NCBI GenBank assembly: GCA_023440825.1
Contig: JAEXRL010000022.1
Coordinates: 1 to 64,000, forward strand
Direction: 5' to 3'
Source: Pseudomonadota bacterium
GTDB lineage: Bacteria > Pseudomonadota > Gammaproteobacteria > Burkholderiales > Burkholderiaceae_B
Length of the DNA: 64,000 nt
The notes below the pieces were generated by a model that saw only the letters and a program-made list of their open reading frames with translations, was not told the origin of the DNA and did not search any database. Shown here piece after piece: positions 7,181 to 15,479 of the stretch. The position numbers and the translations under genes are program-made. The number at the start of each line of letters is the position of its first letter. The stretch's first letter is position 1.

Positions 7181-7704
7181 ATAGATATCTTGTTCCAGTC
7201 ATAGGTTTTGTGGTGTTGGTGGTGTTCTTAGGCATAGGGTTGACCCTGCGCCCTAGTGAGCTGCCATCCCCACTCATTAATAAACCTGCACCCCAGTTTT
7301 CGTTGCCCTTGCTACATAGTCCAGAGCAAAGCCTTCGTACCGAGGATATGCGTGGGCGTGTCTGGGTGCTGAATGTGTGGGCATCGTGGTGTTATAGCTG
7401 TCTCACTGAACACCCCCACATTAATGCGCTGGCGACAGAGCATCAGGTGCCAGTGATAGGGTTGAACTACAAAGATGTGCCCGAGGCTGCTAAAGCATGG
7501 TTACAGCGCAATGGCAACTCGTATGAGGCATCCGTGATGGACAGGGACGGGAGAGTGGGCATCGATTTTGGCGTCTATGGCGTACCGGAAAGCTTTGTAA
7601 TAGATAAACAAGGGTTAATCCGTTTCAAACATATTGGGCCGGTTTCTAAAGAGTCTTTAGAAACGGAGTTATTACCACTGATACGACGACTGGAGCAGGA
7701 GTGA
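7177..7704 (+). CDS. ccmG: CcmG/DsbE, membrane-anchored thiol-disulfide reductase
   Basis: 175 residues, starting at GTG 7177 that overlaps the ccmF stop. An N-terminal anchor (VIGFVVLVVFLGIGL) precedes a thioredoxin fold with active site W71-C72-Y-S-C75 and the cis-Pro region GVPESFVID (around residue 139). It keeps the cysteines of apocytochrome c or CcmH reduced before heme attachment, with electrons from CcdA/DsbD. A ccdA gene lies three genes downstream, which fits. Confidence 0.94.
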   Translation: MNRYLVPVIGFVVLVVFLGIGLTLRPSELPSPLINKPAPQFSLPLLHSPEQSLRTEDMRGRVWVLNVWASWCYSCLTEHPHINALATEHQVPVIGLNYKDVPEAAKAWLQRNGNSYEASVMDRDGRVGIDFGVYGVPESFVIDKQGLIRFKHIGPVSKESLETELLPLIRRLEQE

Positions 7705-8150
7705 TGATCAAACGAATGTGGATCCTTTGCTGTTTATGGTTGGCTCAAGGGGTCGCGTTTGCGCAGCCTGTGAACCATGAGTCGCAGATGTTGGACATTG
7801 CTTCGGAGTTGCGTTGTTTGGTTTGCCAGAATGAGTCTATTGCAGCGTCGCGCGCTGACTTAGCGGTAGACCTGCGCCAGCAAATTATGGAGCAGCTACA
7901 GCAAGGCAAGAATGCGGACCAAATACGCCACTACATGGTAGAGCGTTATGGTGATTTTATTTTGTATCGCACCCCTATCAAAAAGGCCACGTTAGCGCTG
8001 TGGTTTGGGCCTATTGGGCTGTTGTTGATAGGGCTGTCTATCTATGTGGTGACATTACGTCGGCGTCGGTATGAAGTTGAGGCCACACTTTCCGAAGCAG
8101 AGCGTCAGTACGCCGAGACTTTACTGACTACACAACAGGAAGAGCATTGA
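7704..8150 (+). CDS. ccmH: CcmH (CycL), apocytochrome thiol oxidoreductase subunit
   Basis: About 148 residues: a signal peptide ending near AFA (residue 20), then the CcmH signature LRCLVCQNESIAASRADLA with redox cysteines C38 and C41, and a C-terminal membrane helix (WFGPIGLLLIGLSIYVV). It works with CcmI and CcmF in heme ligation. GTG 7701 is also possible; I prefer ATG 7704 because it forms a TGATG overlap with the ccmG stop and has GGAG eight bases upstream. This short form lacks the TPR part, which is supplied by the separate ccmI. Confidence 0.92.
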   Translation: MIKRMWILCCLWLAQGVAFAQPVNHESQMLDIASELRCLVCQNESIAASRADLAVDLRQQIMEQLQQGKNADQIRHYMVERYGDFILYRTPIKKATLALWFGPIGLLLIGLSIYVVTLRRRRYEVEATLSEAERQYAETLLTTQQEEH

Positions 8151-8151
8151 T

Positions 8152-9006
8152 ATGGTCATTGCGTTATATGTGATGTTAACGGTGGTCGCGGTAGCGGTGG
8201 TGTTGCCACTGGCTTACCGTGTATTGAAACGTCCCAGCACACAACGTATTGTGGAGTACAAAGCTTCTAACCTCGCCATTTTGAAAAGCCAACTGAAGGA
8301 GTTGCGTTTAGAGAAAGAGACTGGTGATTTGTCTGAGCGTGATTATGAGCAAGCCCACAGCGAGCTACAACGACGCGTGTTGGATGAAACCGAACATCTA
8401 CAGAGCGAAAACTGGGGAGAGGCGGTAGGGGCTAGAAAGCTGGCTGTAACCTTGGCGGTGATAGTGCCAGTATTATCGCTTGGGCTGTATACCTACTGGG
8501 GCTCGCCGCAGATGGTGGAACCGGAGTTGGTAGCGAACTCGATGGCAGCTGAACAACCAGTGGATGTGGCTGAGATGGTGGTGCGTCTAGAACAACGACT
8601 ACAGAAAAACCCAGATGATCCAGCCAGTTGGCTCATGATGGCACGTGTGCATAGCTACTATGAGCGCCATGATGAGGCGGTGGGCGCATATGCCAAGGCA
8701 ATGCCTGTGGTGGATAACGACCCTGTGGCGTTAGCCCAATATGCCGAAGCCATTTTGTTGTCTGGCAAAGATGAGCTGCAGGGTTTACCTAAAAGCTTAG
8801 TGGATAGGGCGTTGTACTTAGACCCAGGAGAACCGCTGGCGCTGATGTTAGGGGGTGCGATTGCGTATCAGGAGCAGGAGTACGACACCACGATTTTCTA
8901 TTGGGAGACATTATTGTCCAAGTATCCTGCGGACTCGCCTGCAGCACAGCAGATTAGCGAAGAGCTGAAAGCCGTGAGAGCGTTACGTCATGAAGCCCGC
9001 CAATAA
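8152..9006 (+). CDS. ccmI: CcmI (CycH), TPR apocytochrome c chaperone
   Basis: 284 residues: a first membrane helix, a cytoplasmic coiled segment with a leucine/glutamate pattern (KSQLKELRLEKETGDLSERD, about residues 44-63), a second membrane helix near residue 100 (VIVPVLSLGLYTYW), and periplasmic TPR repeats (DDPASWLMMARVHSYYERHDEAVGAYAKA and following). CcmI captures the C-terminus of apocytochrome c and presents it to CcmF/H. It starts one base after the ccmH stop and is the last ccm gene. Confidence 0.92.
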   Translation: MVIALYVMLTVVAVAVVLPLAYRVLKRPSTQRIVEYKASNLAILKSQLKELRLEKETGDLSERDYEQAHSELQRRVLDETEHLQSENWGEAVGARKLAVTLAVIVPVLSLGLYTYWGSPQMVEPELVANSMAAEQPVDVAEMVVRLEQRLQKNPDDPASWLMMARVHSYYERHDEAVGAYAKAMPVVDNDPVALAQYAEAILLSGKDELQGLPKSLVDRALYLDPGEPLALMLGGAIAYQEQEYDTTIFYWETLLSKYPADSPAAQQISEELKAVRALRHEARQ

Positions 9007-9033
9007 CGTGTGTTCGCAGAATGAGGGCAGACA

Positions 9034-9762
9034 ATGGCTATGGACATAGGGTTGTTGACGCTATTGACGGTGTTTTTTGCCGGTATGGCGTCATTTTTAT
9101 CCCCGTGTGTGCTACCTATAGTGCCCGGCTATATCTCGTATTTTTCTGGGCAGTCAAAAGGGGCGGAGCCTAAACGCGGGCGTATTCTGGCATTGAGTAG
9201 TGCGTTTGTGTTTGGTTTTTCCATTGTGTTTATTGCGATGGGAGCTAGCTTGTCGTTGCTAGGACAGCTTTTTACCAGCTATCGCTACGAACTTAATATT
9301 GTGGCTGGTGTGATTGTGGTGTTAGCTGGTGTTAGCGTTTTAGGCTGGTTGCGGTTGCCGTTATGGTTACAGCGCTACTATCAGTTTCAGCCTAGTGCTA
9401 AAGAGGTAGGGCTAGATAAGGCACTAGTCATAGGCTTGGCGTTTGGCTTTGGCTGGACGCCGTGCATAGGTCCGGTGTTGGCGGGTATTTTGATGATGGG
9501 CGTAAGTAGCGCCAGTGCGAGCACTGCAACCGTGTTGTTAGGTGTTTATGCGTTGGGGCTAGGTGTGCCATTTGTTGTATCGGCGTATTTTATGACGCCT
9601 TTTATGCAGCGTATGGCACACATCAAGCGGGTAGGCACGTATCTGCGTTGGTTTGCGGGGGGCGTATTGATTGTGATGGGCTTTGCGATGGCGACAGGAG
9701 AACTGGCGCGGTTTGCTATCTGGATCTACAACACCTTCCCTGTGTTAGGCAAGCTGGGGTAG
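9034..9762 (+). CDS. ccdA: CcdA, transmembrane thiol electron carrier
   Basis: 242 residues with about six membrane helices. The two redox cysteines are in the family motifs SFLSPCVLPIVPGY (about residues 17-30) and FGWTPCIGPVL (about 142-152). CcdA moves reducing equivalents from cytoplasmic thioredoxin to CcmG in the periplasm. It starts 27 bases after ccmI, behind a GAGGGCAG ribosome site, and is very likely part of the ccm transcript. Confidence 0.92.
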   Translation: MAMDIGLLTLLTVFFAGMASFLSPCVLPIVPGYISYFSGQSKGAEPKRGRILALSSAFVFGFSIVFIAMGASLSLLGQLFTSYRYELNIVAGVIVVLAGVSVLGWLRLPLWLQRYYQFQPSAKEVGLDKALVIGLAFGFGWTPCIGPVLAGILMMGVSSASASTATVLLGVYALGLGVPFVVSAYFMTPFMQRMAHIKRVGTYLRWFAGGVLIVMGFAMATGELARFAIWIYNTFPVLGKLG

Positions 9763-9833
9763 GGCGTGTAGGTGGCTGGCCGAGGTAAACATAGTGTTTT
9801 TGCGGTGGGCATGAAAAATCACCAACAAAGAAG

Positions 9834-10067
9834 GTGAAAAAATGCGTGCTCAGGGGGCAGAACATCAAAAACACCATGTTTTCAATAGTCGCGGTAGTGA
9901 TAGCCTTGGCACGTCGTAATTTGCCAGCTAAACAGCGTATGCAAGGGGTGTTGTGGGGTACAGCCGGTGCGATTATTTTGTGCGTGGTGCTGATCGTGGT
10001 AGTGGGTAAGTGGTTAGCGAGCCGAAAAGCAAAAAAGCTGAGGTATTGCTCCACGCTTAATGCGTAG
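9834..10067 (+). pseudogene. Remnant of a TerC/YjbE-family membrane protein
   Basis: The segment VAVVIALARRNLPAKQRMQGVLWGTAGAIILCVVLIVV strongly resembles the second-helix region of TerC-family proteins, usually (GDN)AVVIALACRNLPxxQRxxxVLWGxxGAIxLRVxLT. The first helix with the conserved GDN is missing and the rest of the protein (about 200 residues) is absent; the frame drifts into LASRKAKKLRYCSTLNA and stops. A small membrane protein could still be made, but I read it as a deletion remnant. Confidence 0.55.
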
Positions 10068-10081
10068 GAAATCCGATACAG

Positions 10082-10116
10082 AACAGCCATATTAAGTAAG
10101 CACATGGCTGTTTTTT
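10082..10116 (+). terminator. Intrinsic terminator
   Basis: AACAGCCAT (10082-10090) pairs perfectly with ATGGCTGTT (10104-10112) across 13 bases, and the run of Ts extends to 10116. It points along the + strand and probably ends transcription coming from the ccm-ccdA operon. Confidence 0.85.
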
Positions 10117-10162
10117 GTGTCTTTACAGGACTTTGGGCGGGCTGCTATTGGTTTTTTCGTTT

Positions 10163-10181
10163 ATAAATGATAATTATTGTT
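10163..10181. promoter_or_regulatory. Fur-box-like sequence without an intact gene
   Basis: ATAAATGATAATTATTGTT matches 13 of 19 positions of the Fur consensus GATAATGATAATCATTATC. No intact gene starts on either side, so it may be left over from a lost iron-regulated gene, or be a chance AT-rich match. The stretch 10117-10737 holds no intact gene, only this site, the MFS remnant at 10285 and a repeat copy at 10643. Confidence 0.3.
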
Positions 10182-10284
10182 TGTGTATTTTTGCGCACTC
10201 ATGATCACATCTTGTGGTGACAGAGAAGAGCATGCTTGTTCGTTATGCCGCGTTGCTAGGCGGCTGGGTTAAACGCGCAAATGG

Positions 10285-10624
10285 CCTCTATTTACAGTCC
10301 TACAGGCACTCCAAGTGATGTGTCGATACTTAAACCAGTTAGCGCCATAGATAAAGCTCTACCGCGTTGGTTCACAGACACTAAATCACAGGCACTGGAG
10401 GTAGCTAAAGGTGAATACAATCTCGCACCTATACCAGTAATGAACGTTGATATAAGGTAAATTGGAAAGAGGGTAGTAAATATAGTAAACCCCCCAAGAA
10501 GTAATGCTATTTTGGTAGGTAGCTTGGTGATGGTGAGTGAAAGACTTGGTGCGCTAATGACATATTCTGCCGTAAATATAGTCACCCTTAGCTCTGTTTG
10601 GGCTTGTGTGGATAAACTTATGGA
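10285..10624 (-). pseudogene. Internal fragment of an MFS drug/sugar efflux permease
   Basis: The - strand frame reads TQAQTELRVTIFTAEYVISAP, a run of hydrophobic segments, then GIGARLYSPLATSSACDL and QRGRALSMALTGLSIDTSLG. This is the helix 2 to helix 5 region of arabinose-efflux-type MFS proteins, including the (P)ERRGRALSxxLxGLSxATxLGVPLG loop. The frame is closed by stops at both ends and lacks the first helix and the last two thirds of the protein. Confidence 0.7.
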
Positions 10625-10642
10625 TTAGTGGTGGTAAGAATT

Positions 10643-10665
10643 AGGTCTCAACTATTTTGTCCGTC
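10643..10665 (+). repeat. Dispersed repeat, copy 5
   Basis: It contains CAACTATTTTGTCCGTC exactly as in copy 3 (843-865), about 9.8 kb away, preceded by AGGTCT in place of AGTTCC. It lies just outside the MFS remnant. Copies 1-4 are all within 722-1541. Confidence 0.65.
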
Positions 10666-10737
10666 AACACAAATAAAGATACTTCCGCTTTCTTGAAGCT
10701 TGAGCGGCACCTATTTCTGATGCCGCCCTAAGCCAAA

Positions 10738-11115
10738 TTATTTAGGTTGAGAGTTATCAAGGCTGTAACTACTCACTCGATTATTCTCAAAGTGAATATG
10801 CAAGCTGCGATTTTCTTGTAATTGATCGGCGACGCTCGACACGCCAAACACGGGTATGAATCCGACTGCTTGCTGAATCATGGAGTTCGTCCCTGAATCC
10901 ACACGGTACGACCAGTAACTGGGGCCGGAGGGGCCGTCGCTAGTATAATCTGGCTTGCCATATAGGTTTCTCACTTCTTGTGAAGTGGTAACGCCAACTT
11001 TTAGGTTTTGCGAAAGACTTTCGGTGCTGTATTGATCGCTACCACCGCCGGATAAAGTTTGACATGCCGCCAGCGACATACAAATACCCAAAGTCAAAAA
11101 GAGTTTACGTAGCAT
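10738..11115 (-). CDS. Lipoprotein with a BamE/SmpA-like domain, 125 aa
   Basis: A lipoprotein signal peptide ends in the lipobox LAAC (Cys18). The mature part has VGVTTSQEVRNLYGKPDY, the signature of the SmpA/OmlA/BamE fold (G-x-T/S-x-x-E/Q-V-x-x-x-x-G-x-P), then WSYRVDSG and a C-terminal HIHFENNRVSSYSL strand. BamE itself is a subunit of the outer-membrane assembly complex; this protein also resembles stand-alone family members, so I do not assign bamE. It is transcribed alone. Confidence 0.75.
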   Translation of the reverse strand: MLRKLFLTLGICMSLAACQTLSGGGSDQYSTESLSQNLKVGVTTSQEVRNLYGKPDYTSDGPSGPSYWSYRVDSGTNSMIQQAVGFIPVFGVSSVADQLQENRSLHIHFENNRVSSYSLDNSQPK

Positions 11116-11288
11116 AATTATCCTGTATTTAGAGATTTTTATTGGGAAATTAGATCAAGCCACGTAGTTGTAGATGGTGTTGAGGCTCGATGGCAAATTC
11201 TAGCACTAAACACCATGCAAAATTTCACCCTCTGGCGTGTTTTATTTTTTATAACTCGGCGATCTACCACCTAGACATACAGGTTTTT

Positions 11289-11897
11289 ATGCCCCAACCC
11301 TCTGAATTGATTTTTCTGCCCGGCGCCTCAGGGAATACCGAATTTTGGCGACCAGTGGCTCGCCAACTGCATTCTCAAGCCGAACAGATTTTCTTTGCCT
11401 GGCCAGGCTTTGGTGATGTGCCGATGGATCCATGCATAAAAGAGCTCGCTGACCTAAGCACCTTACTATTACAGCAACTCAAGCGCCCTACCGCACTTAT
11501 TGCTCAATCTATGGGAGGAATTATCGCGGTACAAGCGGCATTACAACGTCCAGATTTAATTACGCACGTGGTATTAACAGCCACGTCAGGAGGGATGGAT
11601 ATGACGCAATTCGCTGCCCTAGACTGGCGCCCTGAGTTTTTACAGTCCAAGCCTCAAGTCCCTGAATGGTTCGTACGAGACCAAAGCAATCATGCCCATC
11701 AATTTGCCTCACTTCAACCACCAGTACTATTAATTTGGGGCGATACAGACCCCATCAGCCCAGTTGCTGTAGGCCATTATCTTGCAAGTATGCTAACTAC
11801 GGCTGAACTACATATTCTTGAGGGTGGGAAGCATGATGTAGGCTATACGCATGCCGCACACATTGCCCCCTTGATTGACCGGCATTTAATGAAGTAA
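11289..11897 (+). CDS. Alpha/beta hydrolase, about 202 aa
   Basis: The sequence begins ELIFLPGASGNTEFWRPVARQL, the oxyanion-loop strand of alpha/beta hydrolases. The nucleophile elbow is AQSMGGI (Ser near residue 76), the acid lies in WGDTDPISP, and the histidine in EGGKHDVGYTHA. The substrate is not apparent; the compact size resembles MenH/BioH-like esterases. I took ATG 11289 (MPQPSEL) because the upstream 33 residues of the open frame look unlike the family. Between 11898 and 12101 I see only a weak 7-bp inverted repeat (11900-11935). Confidence 0.75.
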   Translation: MPQPSELIFLPGASGNTEFWRPVARQLHSQAEQIFFAWPGFGDVPMDPCIKELADLSTLLLQQLKRPTALIAQSMGGIIAVQAALQRPDLITHVVLTATSGGMDMTQFAALDWRPEFLQSKPQVPEWFVRDQSNHAHQFASLQPPVLLIWGDTDPISPVAVGHYLASMLTTAELHILEGGKHDVGYTHAAHIAPLIDRHLMK

Positions 11898-12101
11898 GCA
11901 TAAGGCTCTGATACCCCCTCTTACGTACGCCTTATCGCAGCACACAGCACGACGTTACACTACGCCTTAATTACGCAGATAACTATCCAGGCCAGTCAGC
12001 AAGCCCTGCCTTGACATACACCGCCACCTTGATGGTAGACTTTTGCGCTAGACACTTACCCACTAACTGGCACCTCATGCTGGTTATCGAGTTTTTGACC
12101 C

Positions 12102-12464
12102 ATGAGCCCCCTATCTACTTTTACCAGCGCTTGTCAACGAGCTCCAGCCTGGCTACGCTGGGGCTTACTGTGTCTGCTTATACTATGGCAACTTCTTGCC
12201 TCCTCACCCATCCCAGCTCAAGCAGCTATAAAGCTTGCTGCCGTATCTAATCTTGAATGCGAGCATCACCCATCGCAGCACTGCATGCCTGAACAGGCTG
12301 CATCGTTATGTGCGCAGGCTTGTGCCGCAAGCAATTGCTGTGTCCATGCTGTTAGCGCTACAGAGCCTCTGATGTGGTTCACTATGCGCCGCCCAAGCTA
12401 TATTTCTTATCAGTTAGCCTTAGCCTCGACTGACCTACCGCTTAGTACACCTCCTCCAAAGTGA
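12102..12464 (+). CDS. Exported Cys/His-rich small protein, 120 aa
   Basis: A signal peptide (WLRWGLLCLLILWQLLASSPIPAQA) is followed by ECEHHPSQHCMPEQAASLCA and a further ACAASNCCVHA cluster, suited to metal binding. It ends in STPPPK, like the exported protein at 2064-2390 that ends in DTPPPR. It lies 185 bases upstream of the multicopper oxidase gene in the same direction, so a role in periplasmic copper handling is a reasonable inference. The family is not one I can name with certainty. Confidence 0.6.
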   Translation: MSPLSTFTSACQRAPAWLRWGLLCLLILWQLLASSPIPAQAAIKLAAVSNLECEHHPSQHCMPEQAASLCAQACAASNCCVHAVSATEPLMWFTMRRPSYISYQLALASTDLPLSTPPPK

Positions 12465-12649
12465 CACTCCAGCCTCTCCCACACAACGAGAGGTAGCCTT
12501 GTTACGTCTATTCGCCTTGAGATGACACAGGCAGGGAATAGCCATTCCTAGCTAGGTCTATGTACAGAAATAATCGTCGTTTTTACGTTCTGTACGGACC
12601 CTGTGTCGCCACAGCGTTACCCACAAAAACTGTACTAGTAGGACCCATC

Positions 12650-14167
12650 ATGATTACTCGTCGACAACTACTTAAAGCAAGTGCCACGGCGCTGGTATTA
12701 CAACCTGCTTTCACTCAGGCGCAAGCCTTAATGCAAAACCACGATGCTCACCATGGCATGGATCATCATGCCATGCCGACCGATACGAGCTCGCTCATGC
12801 CTATCGACAAAATGCCCTCTCAGCTACCTCTGCGCACCATTTCCAAGCTTAATAATCGTAGCCATCAAGCCTCTCGCTTTAGCGCTACGATCACCGCAGA
12901 GCCTACTCGGATTACCGTAGCAGATCGAAAATCTACCGAATTTTGGCTATATAACGGTGAGCTCCCAGGCCCACAAATTGATGTGTACGAGGGAGATGAA
13001 ATAGAAATCTTATTTAAAAATCGTCTACCTGAACCAACCACTATTCATTGGCATGGTTTGCCCGTGCCACCAGACCAAGACGGTAATCCACAAGATCCGG
13101 TGCAGCCAGGTGAAGACAAGTACTACCGGTTCACTCTACCGGACAACTGTGCCGGTACCTACTGGTACCACCCACATCCACACGGAAAAACTGCCATGCA
13201 AGTGGCTCGCGGGCTAGCGGGCACTTTTATTGTGCGTTCAAGGCATGACCCTTTGGCTCACTTACCTGAACAGCACTGGATGATCTCAGATCTTCGCTTA
13301 GACACTTCAGCACACATTCCCGACAACACAGCGATGGACTGGATGAACGGTCGAGAGGGACAGTTTGTACTGATCAACGGCCAACTCAACCCCCACATCA
13401 CCGTCGATGCTCAAACCCGGATACGCATTTGGAATAATTGCGCGGCACGTTATTTAAAGCTCGCACTCGCTGACTGCCAATGGATGCTGCTTGGCACAGA
13501 TGGGGGACTACTAGAAACCGCTCAAGGCCCTTTTGATGAAATATTTTTGGCGCCTGCTGAGCGGGTCGAAGTCATGCTGGTGGCCAAATCAGCCACTACC
13601 AGTACCTTAAGCACTCGCTACTATAACCGTGAAAAAATGATGGTTGATGAGCCAGCAGTAGACACCCTATTGGCTACAGTGCTCATCACTGATACTCAGC
13701 CAGCCCGTTTACCCCAAAAACTGAGAACCTTACCACGCCTGGGCGTACCCACAGCCTTCAAAAGTGTGGAGTTCAGTGAAAGGCCTATGGACCACGATCA
13801 GATGGCAGACATGTCTCACGCGGATCTACAAGACATGTTCCTCATTAATGGTAAGACCTTTATGATGCAACGCATAGACTTAGAGAGTAAACAAGGTGAA
13901 GTAGAAGCTTGGCGTGTTTTTAACAACTCGCATATGGACCACCCCTTCCATCTACATGGAACCCAGTTTCAGGTCACGCAACGCGAGCAAAACGATATAG
14001 TCACACCCGAACCGTTTTGGGCCTGGCGCGACACCGTAAACTTACGCCCCTATGAGACCGTTAGCTTTTTAGTGCAACAAAATCATATCGGCTTACGTAT
14101 GTTTCACTGCCATATCCTTGAGCATGAAGACCTAGGCATGATGGCTAACTTAAACGTCATCGCTTAA
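12650..14167 (+). CDS. Tat-exported multicopper oxidase (CueO/CopA type)
   Basis: About 505 residues from ATG 12650, preceded by AGGA. The twin-arginine signal is TRRQLLKAS. Three cupredoxin domains are indicated by the copper-ligand motifs: HWHG (about residue 128), YWYHPHPHGKT (about 169), HPFHLHG and the C-terminal HCHILEHEDLGMM, covering type 1, 2 and 3 copper sites. It probably oxidises Cu(I) or phenolic substrates in the periplasm. A His/Met-rich stretch (HDAHHGMDHHAM) at the mature N-terminus may bind copper. A longer frame from 12560 exists but would hide the Tat signal. Confidence 0.88.
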   Translation: MITRRQLLKASATALVLQPAFTQAQALMQNHDAHHGMDHHAMPTDTSSLMPIDKMPSQLPLRTISKLNNRSHQASRFSATITAEPTRITVADRKSTEFWLYNGELPGPQIDVYEGDEIEILFKNRLPEPTTIHWHGLPVPPDQDGNPQDPVQPGEDKYYRFTLPDNCAGTYWYHPHPHGKTAMQVARGLAGTFIVRSRHDPLAHLPEQHWMISDLRLDTSAHIPDNTAMDWMNGREGQFVLINGQLNPHITVDAQTRIRIWNNCAARYLKLALADCQWMLLGTDGGLLETAQGPFDEIFLAPAERVEVMLVAKSATTSTLSTRYYNREKMMVDEPAVDTLLATVLITDTQPARLPQKLRTLPRLGVPTAFKSVEFSERPMDHDQMADMSHADLQDMFLINGKTFMMQRIDLESKQGEVEAWRVFNNSHMDHPFHLHGTQFQVTQREQNDIVTPEPFWAWRDTVNLRPYETVSFLVQQNHIGLRMFHCHILEHEDLGMMANLNVIA

Positions 14168-14174
14168 GACCAAG

Positions 14175-14208
14175 CAACAGCCTTTCAAGGGTACTTGCAG
14201 GGCTGTTG
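14175..14208 (+). terminator. Probable terminator hairpin after the multicopper oxidase
   Basis: CAACAGCC (14175-14182) pairs with GGCTGTTG (14201-14208) over an 18-base loop, 8 bases after the oxidase stop. The T content after it is modest. The rest of 14168-14416 shows no gene I can support. Confidence 0.45.
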
Positions 14209-14416
14209 TCTCCTTGTCTACCTATAAGCACGACGTAAAACTAAGCAACAGTATGATGAGCTATTCTAACAGCTCCACTTACGATCAAGCCTGCGCTCAA
14301 CCGAACATTGAATGCACCTTTGTAGACGTACTTCTTTTGCACCAGGGCTTGGAAACCGTGCTCAAGGTCAGCACCGGAGCAAGCCCTTGGCGTGCTCCGA
14401 TTACGCTTTATTCCAC

Positions 14417-15433
14417 TTATTTATTTCTGATTTTGTTAATTTCAGCCATAATTTCGGCGACAGCCTCAGTGCCGATCTGGGGGGCATACTTATCCGTTAC
14501 CGCTTGGGTAGCCGCACGCATTCTGGCAATTTCCTCCGGACTAATTGTAGTCACTTGAGTGCCACTTGCCTGAATAGCATCTAACGCCTTGGCCTCCATA
14601 TTACGTGAGACTCGGCGCTGCTCATCTTTGGAGTCTCGGGCCGCATCCAGCAACACTTGCCGTTCGGCATCCGACAGTTTGCTCCATGTGCGCTCGCTAA
14701 ACAACAAAATCAATGGGTTATAAATATGGCGGGTTAACGCCAAGTGTTTTTGCACCTCATTGAACTTGTTTGTTTCAAAAGCCACTACAGGATTATCCTG
14801 CCCGTCTACTGCGCCTGTTTCCATTGCTGTATAAAGCTCGGTAAACGCCATAGGTACAGCATTCGTACCCAGCGCTGAGAACGTATCTAACACCAAAGGG
14901 GTTTCTACCACTCGAATTTTTAGTCCCTTCAGGTCTTCCAACTTGTTAATGGCCTGTTTGTTATTCGAGATATTACGGAAGCCGTGATCCCAATAGCCCA
15001 AACCCACCAAGCCTGTCGGTACCGCCTCTAAGTACTTGGTTCCCACGGGACCATCCAAGACCGCATCTGCTTCTGTGGGCGACTGAAACAGAAAAGGTAA
15101 ATCAAAAATACTATATTGGGCGTTCAGGCCCACTAACAGACCTGGAGGCATCGTAGTGATATCTAAGGTACCACCCTGTAGCGATGACACTGTTTGTAAG
15201 TCACCGCCTAATGTACCGTTCGGAAACAGTCTTACGGTCATTTTTCCATCACTTTTCTCTTTCACCAAATCTGCAAATTTTTGCGCCCCAAAACCCATAT
15301 GGCTTTCTATAGGTTGAACAAAAGAGAAACGTAATGTCCGCTTTTGAATGTCCTCAGCCAAGGCCTGCGTCGCACAGCCTAGCATCAACGGTAAAGTGAT
15401 AGATAAAAGCGTTTTTTTAATTGAAAACTTCAT
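14417..15433 (-). CDS. TRAP transporter solute-binding protein, DctP family
   Basis: About 338 residues with a signal peptide (MKFSIKKTLLSITLPLML, cleavage near ALA-ED) and the DctP fold. The signature segment LKIRVVETPLVLDTFSALGT contains the arginine that usually clamps the substrate carboxylate. It delivers an organic acid to the DctQM permease encoded just upstream on the same strand. ATG 15433 has TGGAG eight bases before it. Gene order on the - strand is aldolase, dctQ, dctM, dctP. The ligand is unknown. Confidence 0.9.
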   Translation of the reverse strand: MKFSIKKTLLSITLPLMLGCATQALAEDIQKRTLRFSFVQPIESHMGFGAQKFADLVKEKSDGKMTVRLFPNGTLGGDLQTVSSLQGGTLDITTMPPGLLVGLNAQYSIFDLPFLFQSPTEADAVLDGPVGTKYLEAVPTGLVGLGYWDHGFRNISNNKQAINKLEDLKGLKIRVVETPLVLDTFSALGTNAVPMAFTELYTAMETGAVDGQDNPVVAFETNKFNEVQKHLALTRHIYNPLILLFSERTWSKLSDAERQVLLDAARDSKDEQRRVSRNMEAKALDAIQASGTQVTTISPEEIARMRAATQAVTDKYAPQIGTEAVAEIMAEINKIRNK

Positions 15434-15479
15434 TGTCAACTCCAAAAATTATTAGTAGATAATAAAAATTATTAAGCAA

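Noticed and set aside
10150..10200. A dif (XerCD) site in the skew-flip region
   Set aside because: TTCGTTTATAAATGATAATTA has some similarity in its left half but needs insertions to align with the dif consensus, and the right half does not fit.
12465..12649. CueR or CopR operator before the multicopper oxidase
   Set aside because: No ACCTTCC-type dyad or cop box could be found in this gap.
14214..14558. ORF of 114 codons on the + strand
   Set aside because: It runs antisense into the DctP gene and has no protein-like features of its own.
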